From contig DATCRI010000047.1 of the NCBI GenBank assembly GCA_036569045.1, forward strand, positions 1-45,822: DNA of 45,822 nt. The letters are read 5' to 3'. Of this stretch, positions 9,699 to 18,244 are shown one piece after another. The notes beneath the pieces are model-generated. The model was not told the origin of the DNA, searched no databases, and was given only the letters and a program-made list of their open reading frames with translations. Source of the stretch: Chthoniobacterales bacterium (GTDB lineage: Bacteria; Verrucomicrobiota; Verrucomicrobiia; Chthoniobacterales; JAATET01). Positions within the stretch are counted from its first letter, which is position 1. Each line of letters starts with the position of its first letter. The translations under genes were made by a program, and so were the position numbers.

Positions 9699-10466
9699 AT
9701 GACTCCACAGCCAGATTTCCGTGAAAGAGTCGAATGGCTGGGGCCCGTGCGATGTCACGACATTTCCCGGGAGGAATTGATCCGGGAACTGGTCCGCTCC
9801 GGGGATCGCGGGGCGCCGCCGCGCTTATTCTTCAACCTCAACGCGCATGCGCTGAATCTGGCCCTGAAAAACTCCGCGTTTGCGGCGGCGTTGAATCGCG
9901 CGGAGGTGACGTTCTGCGACGGCTTCGGCGTGCTTTTGCTGGCTCGCATTTTCGGAGATGGGCGGCTGCGCCACAGAATGACGCCGCCGGATTTCGTGCA
10001 AGAGATTTACAGACGTTTCCACGAAGACGGGAAACGGATTTTCCTGGTGGGCGACGAGCCCGCAAACGTGGAAACCTACGCCCGGAGCGTGGAGGCGAAA
10101 TTTCCGAAGCTGATTGCCGGCTGGCACGACGGATTCTTTGAACCGGGAAGCTCCGCGGAGAGCGCCCTGATCGAAAAGATCCGGGCGGAGAAGCCGCACC
10201 TGCTTTTACTGGGGATGGGAATGCCCCGGCAGGAGCTGTGGGCGGACGTCCACCAAGAGCGGCTCTTTTGCAAAGGCATCCTGACGGTGGGTGCGCTGTT
10301 TTCGTGGGGAATATCCACTCGTCGGCGCGGGCCGCGCTGGGCTACCGACCGCGGACTCGAATGGTTGTTTCGTCTCTTTCTGGAGCCGAGCCGGGTGTGG
10401 AAGCGCTATTTGATCGGGCTTCCGGAGGTGGTCTTCCGGTTGTTGCTAGCATCCCGTCGCGATTGA
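9699..10466 (+). CDS. WecG/TagA/CpsF family glycosyltransferase
   Basis: Encodes 255 residues, the normal length for GT26 enzymes. Recognisable segments are FFNLNAHALNLALKN, VTFCDGFGVLLLAR, RMTPPDFVQEI, FLVGDEPANVE and LLLGMGMPRQELW, in the order seen in TagA and WecG. Family members add the second sugar (ManNAc or ManNAcA) to an undecaprenyl-diphosphate-linked primer at the cytoplasmic face of the membrane. The C-terminal helix RGLEWLFRLFLEPSRVWKRY is probably the membrane-associating appendage known from this family. It follows the GT39-like gene closely and ends 29 bases before the convergent GT4 gene. No matching initiating phosphoglycosyltransferase (WcaJ/WbaP/WecA type) is visible in the window. 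Confidence 0.92.
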   Translation: MTPQPDFRERVEWLGPVRCHDISREELIRELVRSGDRGAPPRLFFNLNAHALNLALKNSAFAAALNRAEVTFCDGFGVLLLARIFGDGRLRHRMTPPDFVQEIYRRFHEDGKRIFLVGDEPANVETYARSVEAKFPKLIAGWHDGFFEPGSSAESALIEKIRAEKPHLLLLGMGMPRQELWADVHQERLFCKGILTVGALFSWGISTRRRGPRWATDRGLEWLFRLFLEPSRVWKRYLIGLPEVVFRLLLASRRD

Positions 10467-10495
10467 GAACCGGAGGCATGGTCCGAGGCGCCCGT

Positions 10496-11782
10496 TCAAA
10501 CGGTTTTCAGATTTCGGGCCAGGGAATCCAGAAACGCCGGCAGCGAATATCGCTCCAGAAAACTTTGGCGAAGTTGCGCGAAGTCGGAAAAATCCATCGC
10601 CGCTTTCAACTGCCTGGAAAGATCCTCCGAATTTTCGGGAATCGATAGCGACGGAAGATCCCGTCGAAGAATGTCTGAAGTTCCGCGCCATTTGGTGGCG
10701 ATCACCGGCAAGCCGAATGAAAGGGCTTCCACCATTACGAGTCCGAAGGTTTCGGGCTGAAAAAACGTTGGAAAAATCAGGGCGTCACATTCGGCAAGGA
10801 GGACGGCTTTCCGCTCGGAGTCGACATGCCCGACATACATAAAAGGGGAGTGGTTGCTCACGTTTTCGAGGGAGTTCGCCCGTCGGTGAAACTCGGCTCG
10901 CTCCGACTCATTCTGGAACTTTCCTGCAATGACCATTCGCACGCGAAGATTCGCTCGTTGTCGAACCAGGTCTTGATTGACCGTTTCAACGGCGTCCATG
11001 GCGACGAAGAGCCCTTTTTCCCGCGTGCAGTGGGAGAGGAAAAGAAGATCAAAGGTGGGCGCGTCTCGTGAAACGGACTGGGGGTGGCCTTCGGACGACG
11101 GGATTGCCTTTTCCTGGCGATCCCTGAGTCGGGCAAGCCGCCTTTCGAGCACCAACGGGAAACGATCGCCGCATTGATCGGGAATCCCGTTGGGAACGAC
11201 CACCGTTTGTTTCGGAGCGAGAGCCTCGGCGTCGGACACGTTGTAGTCCGTGAGTGCGATGGAGAGATCGCAGCCTCGATACGACAAACGCGTGAGGTAT
11301 CGAGCGAAAGGGTCGAAGATTCCGAAAAGAATGGGCGGCGGACAGGTTTTGTATCCTTCCCCGCCGGGGCTTTCCACGAGCGATCTCGCCCAGAAGCCAA
11401 CGCCAAAAGCATGCCAGTGAAGGACGACCTTCTTGAAGAAAGGCCGAAGGGCGGCAAGGACCAGCCAGTCTCTGATGATCGCTGAAGCTTTCGCCGGGGC
11501 GGGCACGTAATACAGCGTGTCGATTCCGAATTCCTTTCGAAGTTGCAGTGCCTCCCGACAGGCGTTGCACAGGCGTTTGAGCTTCGAGCCACGCAGGCTT
11601 CCGATGTCCTCCAGATCGTCGGAAAGCTGAACGTTGACGTGGTAACATTCGATTCCGTATTCGGCGGCAGGCACTGCGCTCGGCAACTTTTGATCGCCGC
11701 CAAAACCCTCGAGCATCAGCTGCACCATGTAGCTCTGGCCGTGATGCGGCGGGGGCGTGTGGGCGAAGACCAATAGCTTCAT
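10496..11782 (-). CDS. Glycosyltransferase family 4
   Basis: Encodes 428 residues from the ATG at 11782, which overlaps the stop of the upstream GT9 gene (ATGA). The start region MKLLVFAHTPPPHHGQSYM has the glycine-loop pattern of GT4 N-terminal domains. In the C-terminal domain LLFLSHCTREKGLFVAMDAV is the donor-binding strand, and the segment from PETFGLVMVEALSFGLPVIA to the GTSDIL that follows is the E-x7-E nucleotide-sugar motif of retaining GT-B enzymes. It probably adds one sugar to the lipid-linked repeat unit at the cytoplasmic face of the membrane. It is the last gene of the nine-gene leftward operon. Donor and acceptor cannot be told. Confidence 0.88.
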   Translation of the reverse strand: MKLLVFAHTPPPHHGQSYMVQLMLEGFGGDQKLPSAVPAAEYGIECYHVNVQLSDDLEDIGSLRGSKLKRLCNACREALQLRKEFGIDTLYYVPAPAKASAIIRDWLVLAALRPFFKKVVLHWHAFGVGFWARSLVESPGGEGYKTCPPPILFGIFDPFARYLTRLSYRGCDLSIALTDYNVSDAEALAPKQTVVVPNGIPDQCGDRFPLVLERRLARLRDRQEKAIPSSEGHPQSVSRDAPTFDLLFLSHCTREKGLFVAMDAVETVNQDLVRQRANLRVRMVIAGKFQNESERAEFHRRANSLENVSNHSPFMYVGHVDSERKAVLLAECDALIFPTFFQPETFGLVMVEALSFGLPVIATKWRGTSDILRRDLPSLSIPENSEDLSRQLKAAMDFSDFAQLRQSFLERYSLPAFLDSLARNLKTV

Positions 11783-12804
11783 GATTTGAAGGGCTTGTTT
11801 ATCCATTCGATCGCCATGCGAGCAACGTCTTCCACGCTCCAGGATTTCATGCAGCCGAGAGGGAATTCTGGATTGGTGCAGTGATTGAGCGGTCCGCTGG
11901 AGGGATCACAGCCGATGCACGGGAGGGATTCCTTTCGGAGAAGGAGAAAGCGATCTTTGTTCCAATAGGGATTCCAGATTGGATGACTCGGACCGCAGAA
12001 AATCAGAGACGGCACTCCCAAAGCGCTCGCCAGGTGCATGGGGCCGGAATTGTTGCCAATGAAGACGCGAGAGGCCGCGAGACTGCTCACGAGACTTGAA
12101 AGATCGGGAGTGCGGATAACTTCGACAGTCGAACCCGCAAAGTCGGGAAGGGGGATTTCGCTTTCAAGCCAACCCACCCGGAACGATCGGGATAGCTGTT
12201 TCGCGAGGAGAAAAAATCTCTCCGGAAGCCATCGTTGGTATTCCAGACTTGCTCCTGGATGGATCAGAAAATCGAAGCTCCTAGCGGCCGATTCCTTCAG
12301 AAGATGAGAGACATCTGGAGGTGGTGGGAGGTCTGGCCAGGGGCGCCCGAGATTGGCCGCTAGTCGACACCCGAGAGCCCACGCTCGTTCGGCGGCGGGC
12401 AGGTTATCCTCATAGGAAATCAGATCGGTCACCGAACCCGGAACCTTGAGGAAATGGGGTCGACTCCCGATTCGATGAGGAATTCCGGAAGCTAGGGCGA
12501 GAAGATGGGCGGTATTCCCCTGATCGTGAGGAATAAGGCAATGGGTCGCTCCAATCCGACGGACCCGCGAGACGAGGGGAAGGATTTTAAGCGGATTCTT
12601 CCAAGCGGCATTGAACTCGGGCCGGGAAATGATCTTGCGAGTCACTCCGGGCAAATTCGAATCGTAAAGCGGCTCCGCGAGGGGAGTTGTCCACAGCTCG
12701 ATCGAGGAGAACATCTGCGATCGTGCCAACTCCTGAACAAGCGGCAGAAATACCACGTTGTCCCCGAGTTGAATGACCTTGAAAATCAGAAGGCGAGATC
12801 CCAT
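11779..12804 (-). CDS. Glycosyltransferase family 9 (heptosyltransferase-like)
   Basis: Encodes 341 residues. The N-terminus LLIFKVIQLGDNVVFLPLV and the C-terminal DFLIHPGASLEYQRWLPERF and GNNSGPMHLASALGVPSLIF are the standard ADP-heptose:LPS heptosyltransferase motifs. A Cys-rich stretch near the C-terminus (CIGCD, then HCTN and GCMKS) resembles the CxxC pattern seen in some GT9 members. It may use heptose or another sugar in exopolysaccharide or LPS assembly. The gene lies 12 bases after the GT2 gene and overlaps the following GT4 gene by 4 bases, so it is well inside the operon. Confidence 0.88.
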   Translation of the reverse strand: MGSRLLIFKVIQLGDNVVFLPLVQELARSQMFSSIELWTTPLAEPLYDSNLPGVTRKIISRPEFNAAWKNPLKILPLVSRVRRIGATHCLIPHDQGNTAHLLALASGIPHRIGSRPHFLKVPGSVTDLISYEDNLPAAERAWALGCRLAANLGRPWPDLPPPPDVSHLLKESAARSFDFLIHPGASLEYQRWLPERFFLLAKQLSRSFRVGWLESEIPLPDFAGSTVEVIRTPDLSSLVSSLAASRVFIGNNSGPMHLASALGVPSLIFCGPSHPIWNPYWNKDRFLLLRKESLPCIGCDPSSGPLNHCTNPEFPLGCMKSWSVEDVARMAIEWINKPFKS

Positions 12805-12816
12805 GCGGCACTCAGA

Positions 12817-13731
12817 TTAGTTCCGGACGGACGGACGTTTGACGGATCGGCGCAAAGTTCGCAACGCCCCGCGCCCGAAAACGGCCGAGATCGCCCACAT
12901 TACGAAAAATCGAGCATAGGGCCACAATGCGAGAACGGAACCCCATCCCCATCCCCAGTGCTTTCGAAAAAAGTGCGCCCGGGTAGGCCAATACAGCAGG
13001 GACTTGGGGCTGCGCATCCCGGCGAAAAGCGTCCGAAACGGAAGGGGGCTTTCTGTCCAGCTTCCAAGCGTTGCGGTTTCGTTCGCTTCGTTGTCGCAGA
13101 TCAAAAAATTGAGAATCACGCTTTTGAAACCCGCAGCGCGAATGCGAAGGGCATAGTCGGCATCCGCCCAGTTATGAAAAAGTCGGGGATCCATTTCACC
13201 GACGGCTTCGACGATGTGCCGAGGAAAGGCCACGCAGTTTCCTCCGAACGAATCAATTTTGACGATTGATGAGGAGTCCGGGGCGACTTGGCAGAGTCCC
13301 CAAGCGGTCCTGATCCATCCTCCATAAAAAAATCCGGATGGAGCCACCGAAAGGGCTGAGGCGACACATCGATTCTTAAGCGCATACGCACGAAGCGCCT
13401 GGAGAACACCCGGGCGCGGGCGGCAATCATTGTTGAGCCAGATCAGACAAGGCGTTCCCGGGTCGGCAATCCTCATGCCCAGGCGCATCGCCCCCCCCCA
13501 CCACAGGTTTCCATCTCCCGACACAATTTTTATCTGAGGCCAGATTTTCTCCACCTCCTCGACGGTCTTGTCGCTCGATCCGTCATCGACGAGGATGATT
13601 TCGGCCCAGTCGAGGACGCCCTCCCTGGCAAGATTATCCAGACAGCGGAGGGTGATGTCTTTTCGGTCATACGTGGCGATAACAATGGACGCCTCATAGG
13701 GGAAATTTTTAAGATCCACTTTTGACGGCAA
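12817..13731 (-). CDS. Glycosyltransferase family 2
   Basis: Encodes about 304 residues. SIVIATYDRKDITLRCLDNL followed by EIILVDDGSSDKTVEEV is the GT-A fold nucleotide-binding start, and IWLNNDCRPRPG carries a DxD-like metal site. The C-terminal third includes hydrophobic helices that may lie on the membrane. No ATG is available near the N-terminus: candidate starts are TTG at 13731, overlapping the upstream methyltransferase gene by 23 bases, or GTG at 13719. A run of nine G in the coding strand (+ strand C at 13491-13499) encodes Trp-Gly-Gly-Ala and could slip. The sugar specificity is unknown. Confidence 0.88.
   Translation of the reverse strand: MPSKVDLKNFPYEASIVIATYDRKDITLRCLDNLAREGVLDWAEIILVDDGSSDKTVEEVEKIWPQIKIVSGDGNLWWGGAMRLGMRIADPGTPCLIWLNNDCRPRPGVLQALRAYALKNRCVASALSVAPSGFFYGGWIRTAWGLCQVAPDSSSIVKIDSFGGNCVAFPRHIVEAVGEMDPRLFHNWADADYALRIRAAGFKSVILNFLICDNEANETATLGSWTESPLPFRTLFAGMRSPKSLLYWPTRAHFFRKHWGWGWGSVLALWPYARFFVMWAISAVFGRGALRTLRRSVKRPSVRN
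13491..13499. repeat. Homopolymer tract C9 (G9 on coding strand) in GT2 gene
   Basis: Nine consecutive C on the + strand inside the GT2 coding sequence, about 80 codons from its start. Gain or loss of one base would truncate the enzyme early, so this is a possible contingency tract. Confidence 0.9.
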
Positions 13732-14479
13732 TAAAAACAGCCTGGGTATTTTGCCAATTCAAGAGTTTCGAGAGGGCCGCGCCAATGCCTTCCCAAATTT
13801 GCCCTCCTAAAAGAGTCGCGGGAATTCCCATCCCCAAACCCAGCCCCTGAGTGAGCAAGCGATTTGTGGACTCGTTCGCATAGAAAGGTTGGACGCGGTA
13901 GCTCCAAGGGTCTCGCTCCTCATAGTCTCGGAGAGAAAGATTAGCATTGGCAACCCAGCCCGATACCATGTCCCGGTCGACTTTCCAAAAGTGGTGCGCA
14001 TTGTCTTCCAATTCATTGATTGGAACGAGCCCGAGAAAGCAGCCTCCGGGGGCAAGGGTCTTTCGCAAAACTTTTAGAAATGCGACCGGATCGGGAAGAT
14101 GCTCGAGAACGTGGCTACAGATGACCAGATCGTAAGTTTGCTGAAGCAGTGGATGGTCCTGCCACGAATCGACATCGATAACCTGCATATTCACATGCCT
14201 GTGACCTCGATTTTGAAGCATCTGCTGGACCTCTTCAACGGTCACAGGATCCTGCTCCACGCCGTAGAGTTCGGCTGAGAACGGGAGATAGCGAAAAAAA
14301 GTGCCTGCTCCGAATCCGTAATCCAAAATCCGTCGATTTTGGAGTTCGATTCGATTCTTCTTCAAAATCTGAAGCGCGGGGAGAACCTTGCCCATTCGCA
14401 TGTAGGACATGTGATGGAGGGAGCTTTGGCGCCCCCGATAGCAGGTTTCGAAGAGTTCCTGGGAAGGGGGAGGATTCAT
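13709..14479 (-). CDS. Class I SAM-dependent methyltransferase
   Basis: Encodes 256 residues. The SAM-binding loop is ILDYGFGAGTFFRYLP, motif II lies around YGVEQDP, and YDLVICSHVLEHLPDPVAFL with LAPGGCFLGLVP matches the Methyltransf_11/23 pattern. It probably methylates a sugar or a lipid-linked glycan intermediate, given its place between a polymerase and a GT2 gene; the acceptor is unknown. ATG start at 14479, 49 bases after the polymerase gene stop; the 3' end overlaps the TTG start of the GT2 gene by 23 bases. Confidence 0.88.
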   Translation of the reverse strand: MNPPPSQELFETCYRGRQSSLHHMSYMRMGKVLPALQILKKNRIELQNRRILDYGFGAGTFFRYLPFSAELYGVEQDPVTVEEVQQMLQNRGHRHVNMQVIDVDSWQDHPLLQQTYDLVICSHVLEHLPDPVAFLKVLRKTLAPGGCFLGLVPINELEDNAHHFWKVDRDMVSGWVANANLSLRDYEERDPWSYRVQPFYANESTNRLLTQGLGLGMGIPATLLGGQIWEGIGAALSKLLNWQNTQAVFIAVKSGS

Positions 14480-14528
14480 AAGATTACCCCGTGGCGAACC
14501 CGGTTAGCAGGAAAGCGTTCGACCCGGT

Positions 14529-16028
14529 TCATGTCGCTTCGAGCTCGTAATCGAAAACCTTTTCGGACTCCTCCTCAATTCGACCCGAGACAGTTGCCTG
14601 CTCCCGCCGGGCTAACTCCAGCAGACACATCGCGATGACGAAGAACGGAAAAATACGGTCAAAAAAACCAGTATACCAGAATGGAGGGTTTGCGGTGAGG
14701 AACATGATCGCGATCCACAATTGCCAGGGGCGCGCATTCTCGCGATTTCTCAGAATAACGAACGCATTCCAGATCCCTCGAAGGCATCCAGCGACGAAAA
14801 AGAGCGTTCCTACTACGCCGACGAAATCCAAGGTGCTCACCAAGCCCGAGTGGTAGTTTTGAATCGCCACGAAATATTGAATGTTGAGCGTAGGGTCGTT
14901 CATCATCCATTGCATGGCATCGATGCGTTCGTCGTAGGCAAGGCCGCGGCCGAGCAACCATGTCTCGGGAAAAATTCGGGCAAAATAATAGTCTCGAATT
15001 TGCGCGCGCCAGGCAAAGCCACCATCCGCATCATCTTTGGTGCGCCAGTCCCAGTCACCGGGCAGCCACGAAAGAGCGCGTTGCATGGGAAGGGGGAGTT
15101 CGGCGACCTGCTGGTGAATGAAAACCAGAGTGCCTATCCCCAGAAGTCCGCACAGGCACACCAGAAGGAAAGTGGCCTTCGACCGCGCATACGCTGCGAT
15201 AAGGGTGCCTAGGGCAATTTGGGCTACGTAGGCGCGATATCCTGAGAGCGCTGCGAGGAGAGCTCCCATCAAGGTTCCGCCAGCTTGGGTTAACAGTCGC
15301 CGAAGATGTGGTGCTCGCTGGCAGGCGAAATAACTTAGGCTAAGAAAGGCGATTCCGAGACCCAGCTCACGAAGGCCCGCAATCCGGATCATGGAAAGTT
15401 GCGCCCCTTGGAAGGCCGCCATCAACTCAAAGTTCTGATCGTTGTAAATAAAGAATGTAATCGGCAAGGCGGACGGAATAGCCAGGTTGATCAGATCGAA
15501 TCCAGCCGTGATGATTCCCGGCACCACGCCGATCCACGGAAGAAGGGGAAGCTTGCTCAGATCCAGTTTGCCTGACAGCAGGAGATAGCTGAGGCCAAGA
15601 GATGCGATCGAGAGCACGGCCAATCGTCGGCCGACACTTTCTCCGATGCCAACGAGGGCCGGAAATCCGTGGAAAAAGAGGACGACGGTGAATCCGGTGA
15701 TGCATATGAAAGTCCATTTGCCTTCGATCTGGCCGAACAATCCTCCGTGGAAAGGAACGGTCAGGCACCAGCGAATGATAAGTGCCAAGGCGAAAATTTC
15801 CCAATAGCCGACTCCCAGGCCGGTTCGTCCGGTCAGCAAGCTACAGACAATGCAGATGATCACCAGCCAGGAGGGAAAGGAGGACGTGATGGCGAGCAGG
15901 ACGATCCCGGCAAGCACAAAGACCGGCATCATGGAGTCGGAGGTCAAAAGCGGCCCCATGGCCAGCGCGAAAATGCACGCGGCGGCGATGACGGCTCCTC
16001 GAATGAATGAAGTGAAATTGATGTTCAC
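14529..16028 (-). CDS. Wzy-like O-antigen/exopolysaccharide polymerase (multi-pass membrane protein)
   Basis: A 499-residue integral membrane protein with at least ten hydrophobic segments and a large polar loop (about residues 310-410) that includes WLLGRGLAYDER and NYHSGLVSTLDFVG. That layout, with a His-containing periplasmic loop followed by a helix, is what O-antigen polymerases and ligases show; sequence similarity in this family is always weak. It would join repeat units on undecaprenyl diphosphate in the periplasm. The start is GTG, overlapping the stop of the upstream GT9 gene (GTGA). A second candidate polymerase/ligase is encoded at 20914-22962, so this one is more likely Wzy and the other a ligase, or the reverse. 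Confidence 0.75.
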   Translation of the reverse strand: MNINFTSFIRGAVIAAACIFALAMGPLLTSDSMMPVFVLAGIVLLAITSSFPSWLVIICIVCSLLTGRTGLGVGYWEIFALALIIRWCLTVPFHGGLFGQIEGKWTFICITGFTVVLFFHGFPALVGIGESVGRRLAVLSIASLGLSYLLLSGKLDLSKLPLLPWIGVVPGIITAGFDLINLAIPSALPITFFIYNDQNFELMAAFQGAQLSMIRIAGLRELGLGIAFLSLSYFACQRAPHLRRLLTQAGGTLMGALLAALSGYRAYVAQIALGTLIAAYARSKATFLLVCLCGLLGIGTLVFIHQQVAELPLPMQRALSWLPGDWDWRTKDDADGGFAWRAQIRDYYFARIFPETWLLGRGLAYDERIDAMQWMMNDPTLNIQYFVAIQNYHSGLVSTLDFVGVVGTLFFVAGCLRGIWNAFVILRNRENARPWQLWIAIMFLTANPPFWYTGFFDRIFPFFVIAMCLLELARREQATVSGRIEEESEKVFDYELEAT

Positions 16029-17224
16029 GAAGCGACTGTAGGGAACGGGTGGGGGGGGAAAGATTCAAGAGTTGATTGAATCACCTCGATGATCCGCGAA
16101 GGCGCGATCTCCGTGATGCATTTAGCCTCATCGAAAATGCATTTCCAATTGCAGTGATAACAAGGAAGGGGCCGATCGATCCAGTGCTGACGCGGGGGAG
16201 AACCCCATGGGGCGAAAATTCCGTGATGCCCCCCCCCGAGAATGAAGATGCCGGCCTTGTCGAGTGCGATGGCCAGGTGGGCTGGTCCCGATTCCATCGA
16301 AAGAACCATCCGGGAACCGGCGATCAGCTTCGCTGCGCATTCGATATTTGGCGTGATGGACATGAGCACAGAACAGCCCGGTTGGTCAGCAAGCGAATCA
16401 ACCAACGACATCGCGGCGGCTTCGTCCGCGTTGCCCGCACAAAATCGGATAGCCGTGAAATTCATCTGTCTGGCCGCGCGGAGCACGTCAAGCAGGCGAT
16501 CCGGCGGATAATTTCGGACGAAGTCGCTCCCGTAGGGAAAAACCAGCAGCTCCCCGTTGTCACGGGTTGGAAAAGTCGTCAGTTTGGGGGCGATTTCCTG
16601 AGGCGAGCATGGTTGTCCCATCAGAAGAGACGCAACCCGGGCATGCGCCTCCAGTTCGAGGGGGGTGTCTTTCACGTCGACGGGATACGACGCCGAAATA
16701 ACCCTTCTCCAAGGATATTGTGGCGGCTTGGCCGGCATCAGCGGGCAATCGTCAAGCAGGATGATCGTAGCCGGTGAGAGCCAGGCAAGAAGCAGTTCGT
16801 GCACAACGAATCGTTGGTGTCGTAAGCAAGCGACTTGTCGACCGCGCAGAGGAAGAAGCCTTTTTCGGAGGGCAAATAAGACTTGGAGAAAGTGGGGAAC
16901 GTTCTGACTATCGTCGTAAATTTCACTGACAATCAGGGGGAGTTCCGGAAATTCGCGAGCCGCCAGCGATCGGGAAACTTCAGAAACAATGAGGGTCGCA
17001 GGAGCCTTCAACGTCTCCCGGGACCAGCGATCCAGGCGGCGAATGCAGCCCGTCGCCAATATGAAATCGCCCAGGCGATCAGGTTTGAAGATGATCAATC
17101 CTCCGGAAACCGGCGTTTGCGTCGTTACTGCCAGTCTTTGCAGAATTCGAAGAGTTTTCCGCATGAGCCACTGGCGAAGATCGGCTTTCATTTTCGCCAA
17201 GTATTCTAGGAAGGATGCTTGCAC
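16025..17224 (-). CDS. Glycosyltransferase family 9 (heptosyltransferase-like), second copy
   Basis: Encodes 399 residues from GTG at 17224; an in-frame ATG at 17191 would remove 11 residues and is equally possible. GLIIFKPDRLGDFILATGCI at the N-terminal Rossmann domain and MESGPAHLAIALDKAGIFIL in the C-terminal domain are GT9 motifs, with GGGHHGIFAPWG after them. It is distinct from the other GT9 protein of the operon and has a long middle section. Two homopolymer tracts lie in the gene: G9 on the coding strand at 16229-16237 and C8 near the 3' end at 16051-16058. Translation overlaps the next gene by 4 bases. Sugar unknown. Confidence 0.84.
   Translation of the reverse strand: MQASFLEYLAKMKADLRQWLMRKTLRILQRLAVTTQTPVSGGLIIFKPDRLGDFILATGCIRRLDRWSRETLKAPATLIVSEVSRSLAAREFPELPLIVSEIYDDSQNVPHFLQVLFALRKRLLPLRGRQVACLRHQRFVVHELLLAWLSPATIILLDDCPLMPAKPPQYPWRRVISASYPVDVKDTPLELEAHARVASLLMGQPCSPQEIAPKLTTFPTRDNGELLVFPYGSDFVRNYPPDRLLDVLRAARQMNFTAIRFCAGNADEAAAMSLVDSLADQPGCSVLMSITPNIECAAKLIAGSRMVLSMESGPAHLAIALDKAGIFILGGGHHGIFAPWGSPPRQHWIDRPLPCYHCNWKCIFDEAKCITEIAPSRIIEVIQSTLESFPPHPFPTVAS
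16051..16058. repeat. Homopolymer tract G8 near the 3' end of the second GT9 gene
   Basis: Eight consecutive G on the + strand, encoding the Pro-rich tail of the GT9 enzyme. A frame change here would alter only the last residues and the overlap with the polymerase gene start. Confidence 0.9.
16229..16237. repeat. Homopolymer tract C9 (G9 on coding strand) in the second GT9 gene
   Basis: Nine consecutive C on the + strand, encoding the Gly-Gly-Gly of GIFILGGGHHG in the donor-site loop. Slippage would truncate the enzyme in its C-terminal domain. Confidence 0.9.
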
Positions 17225-17296
17225 GAGCCGTTAGGAAATTTGCCGGCGGCGGCGCCTTCTCGTGAGCGATCCGAGCTGGTGTCGCAAAGTCATCCG

Positions 17297-18244
17297 TCAA
17301 GGTAATCTCCGAATGACACATCGATTCCTCTCCGAGATGCGAAACTTATCATGGACATCCCGGTCTATCGAAGCGAATGCAATGACATCCCAATAAAGTG
17401 ATTGAATAGAGTTTAAGTGATAGGAAACGAGGTCTCGAAAACCGTCTTGTTGATCCCGATCGAGCGAAATGAGAAAATTACCAAAATTATCATAAATCAT
17501 GAACTGCTCATAGTTAAGCGAAACCAGAAAATCGAGAAGCGCATGGGCGTCTTCCCCTTGCTGGCCAAGCAACTTGGGGTCGACTTCAAAAAGCAGCACG
17601 GGTTGAGTTCGCGTGAGATAATCCCTGGCCGAACGGAGAACCGTCCCGTCAAATCCGTCCGTGTCGACCTTCAGAAATTTGGCATCCGCGAATTCGGGGA
17701 ATTTTTTCAAAATTGTTTGCATTGTTGCCAAGGGAAGCGAGTGATCGGCATTCCGGTTTCGACGGATGGACGCGCTCCCCGGAGTGTGTTCAATTTCAAA
17801 AGCGACCGCGCCGTTCTCCATTCCAACAAAGGTTTCCGCTAGTTGAATGGTTCCCAATCGAGAAAGGTTCCGCTTGAGATACGGGAGGATTCGGGGATTA
17901 CCTTCGATGCACAAAACGGGAATATCGGTCTCAGCTTTTGCCAATGCCGCAGTGTCGCCGATATTCGCTCCGACATCAATCATCCGAAGATCGGGATATT
18001 TTTTCCGAAGGCTCGCCACTAGTGGCGTGATTTGCCGATCGTAAAGGGGAAAGATTTCCAAATTGATCGGGAGCGGATGAGAAAGCGGGAGGCTAAGCGT
18101 GACATTAGCAATCTCGCGACTCACGGCGGGATCCCACCAGCGCGTCAGCCACCTTTTTGAACGACCGAATGCGCTGCGGACCTCTTCCCCGACCTTTGCT
18201 CGGCGAAGAAAAAGTTCCAGATTGCTGATTTGCTGGGCAATCAT
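17297..18244 (-). CDS. FkbM family methyltransferase
   Basis: Encodes 315 residues. MIDVGANIGDTAALA (SAM loop, D90 to G96) followed by PVLCIEGNPRILPYLKRNL and, later, KFLKVDTDGFDGTVLRSA with VLLFEVDP form the typical FkbM set. FkbM proteins O-methylate sugars or polyketides; in polysaccharide clusters they are taken to modify glycan residues. The ATG overlaps the stop of the flippase gene (ATGA). Base composition is clearly AT-richer than flanking genes: I count 24 G+C in the 60 bases 17401-17460. It is followed by a 72-base gap before the second GT9 gene. Confidence 0.87.
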   Translation of the reverse strand: MIAQQISNLELFLRRAKVGEEVRSAFGRSKRWLTRWWDPAVSREIANVTLSLPLSHPLPINLEIFPLYDRQITPLVASLRKKYPDLRMIDVGANIGDTAALAKAETDIPVLCIEGNPRILPYLKRNLSRLGTIQLAETFVGMENGAVAFEIEHTPGSASIRRNRNADHSLPLATMQTILKKFPEFADAKFLKVDTDGFDGTVLRSARDYLTRTQPVLLFEVDPKLLGQQGEDAHALLDFLVSLNYEQFMIYDNFGNFLISLDRDQQDGFRDLVSYHLNSIQSLYWDVIAFASIDRDVHDKFRISERNRCVIRRLP

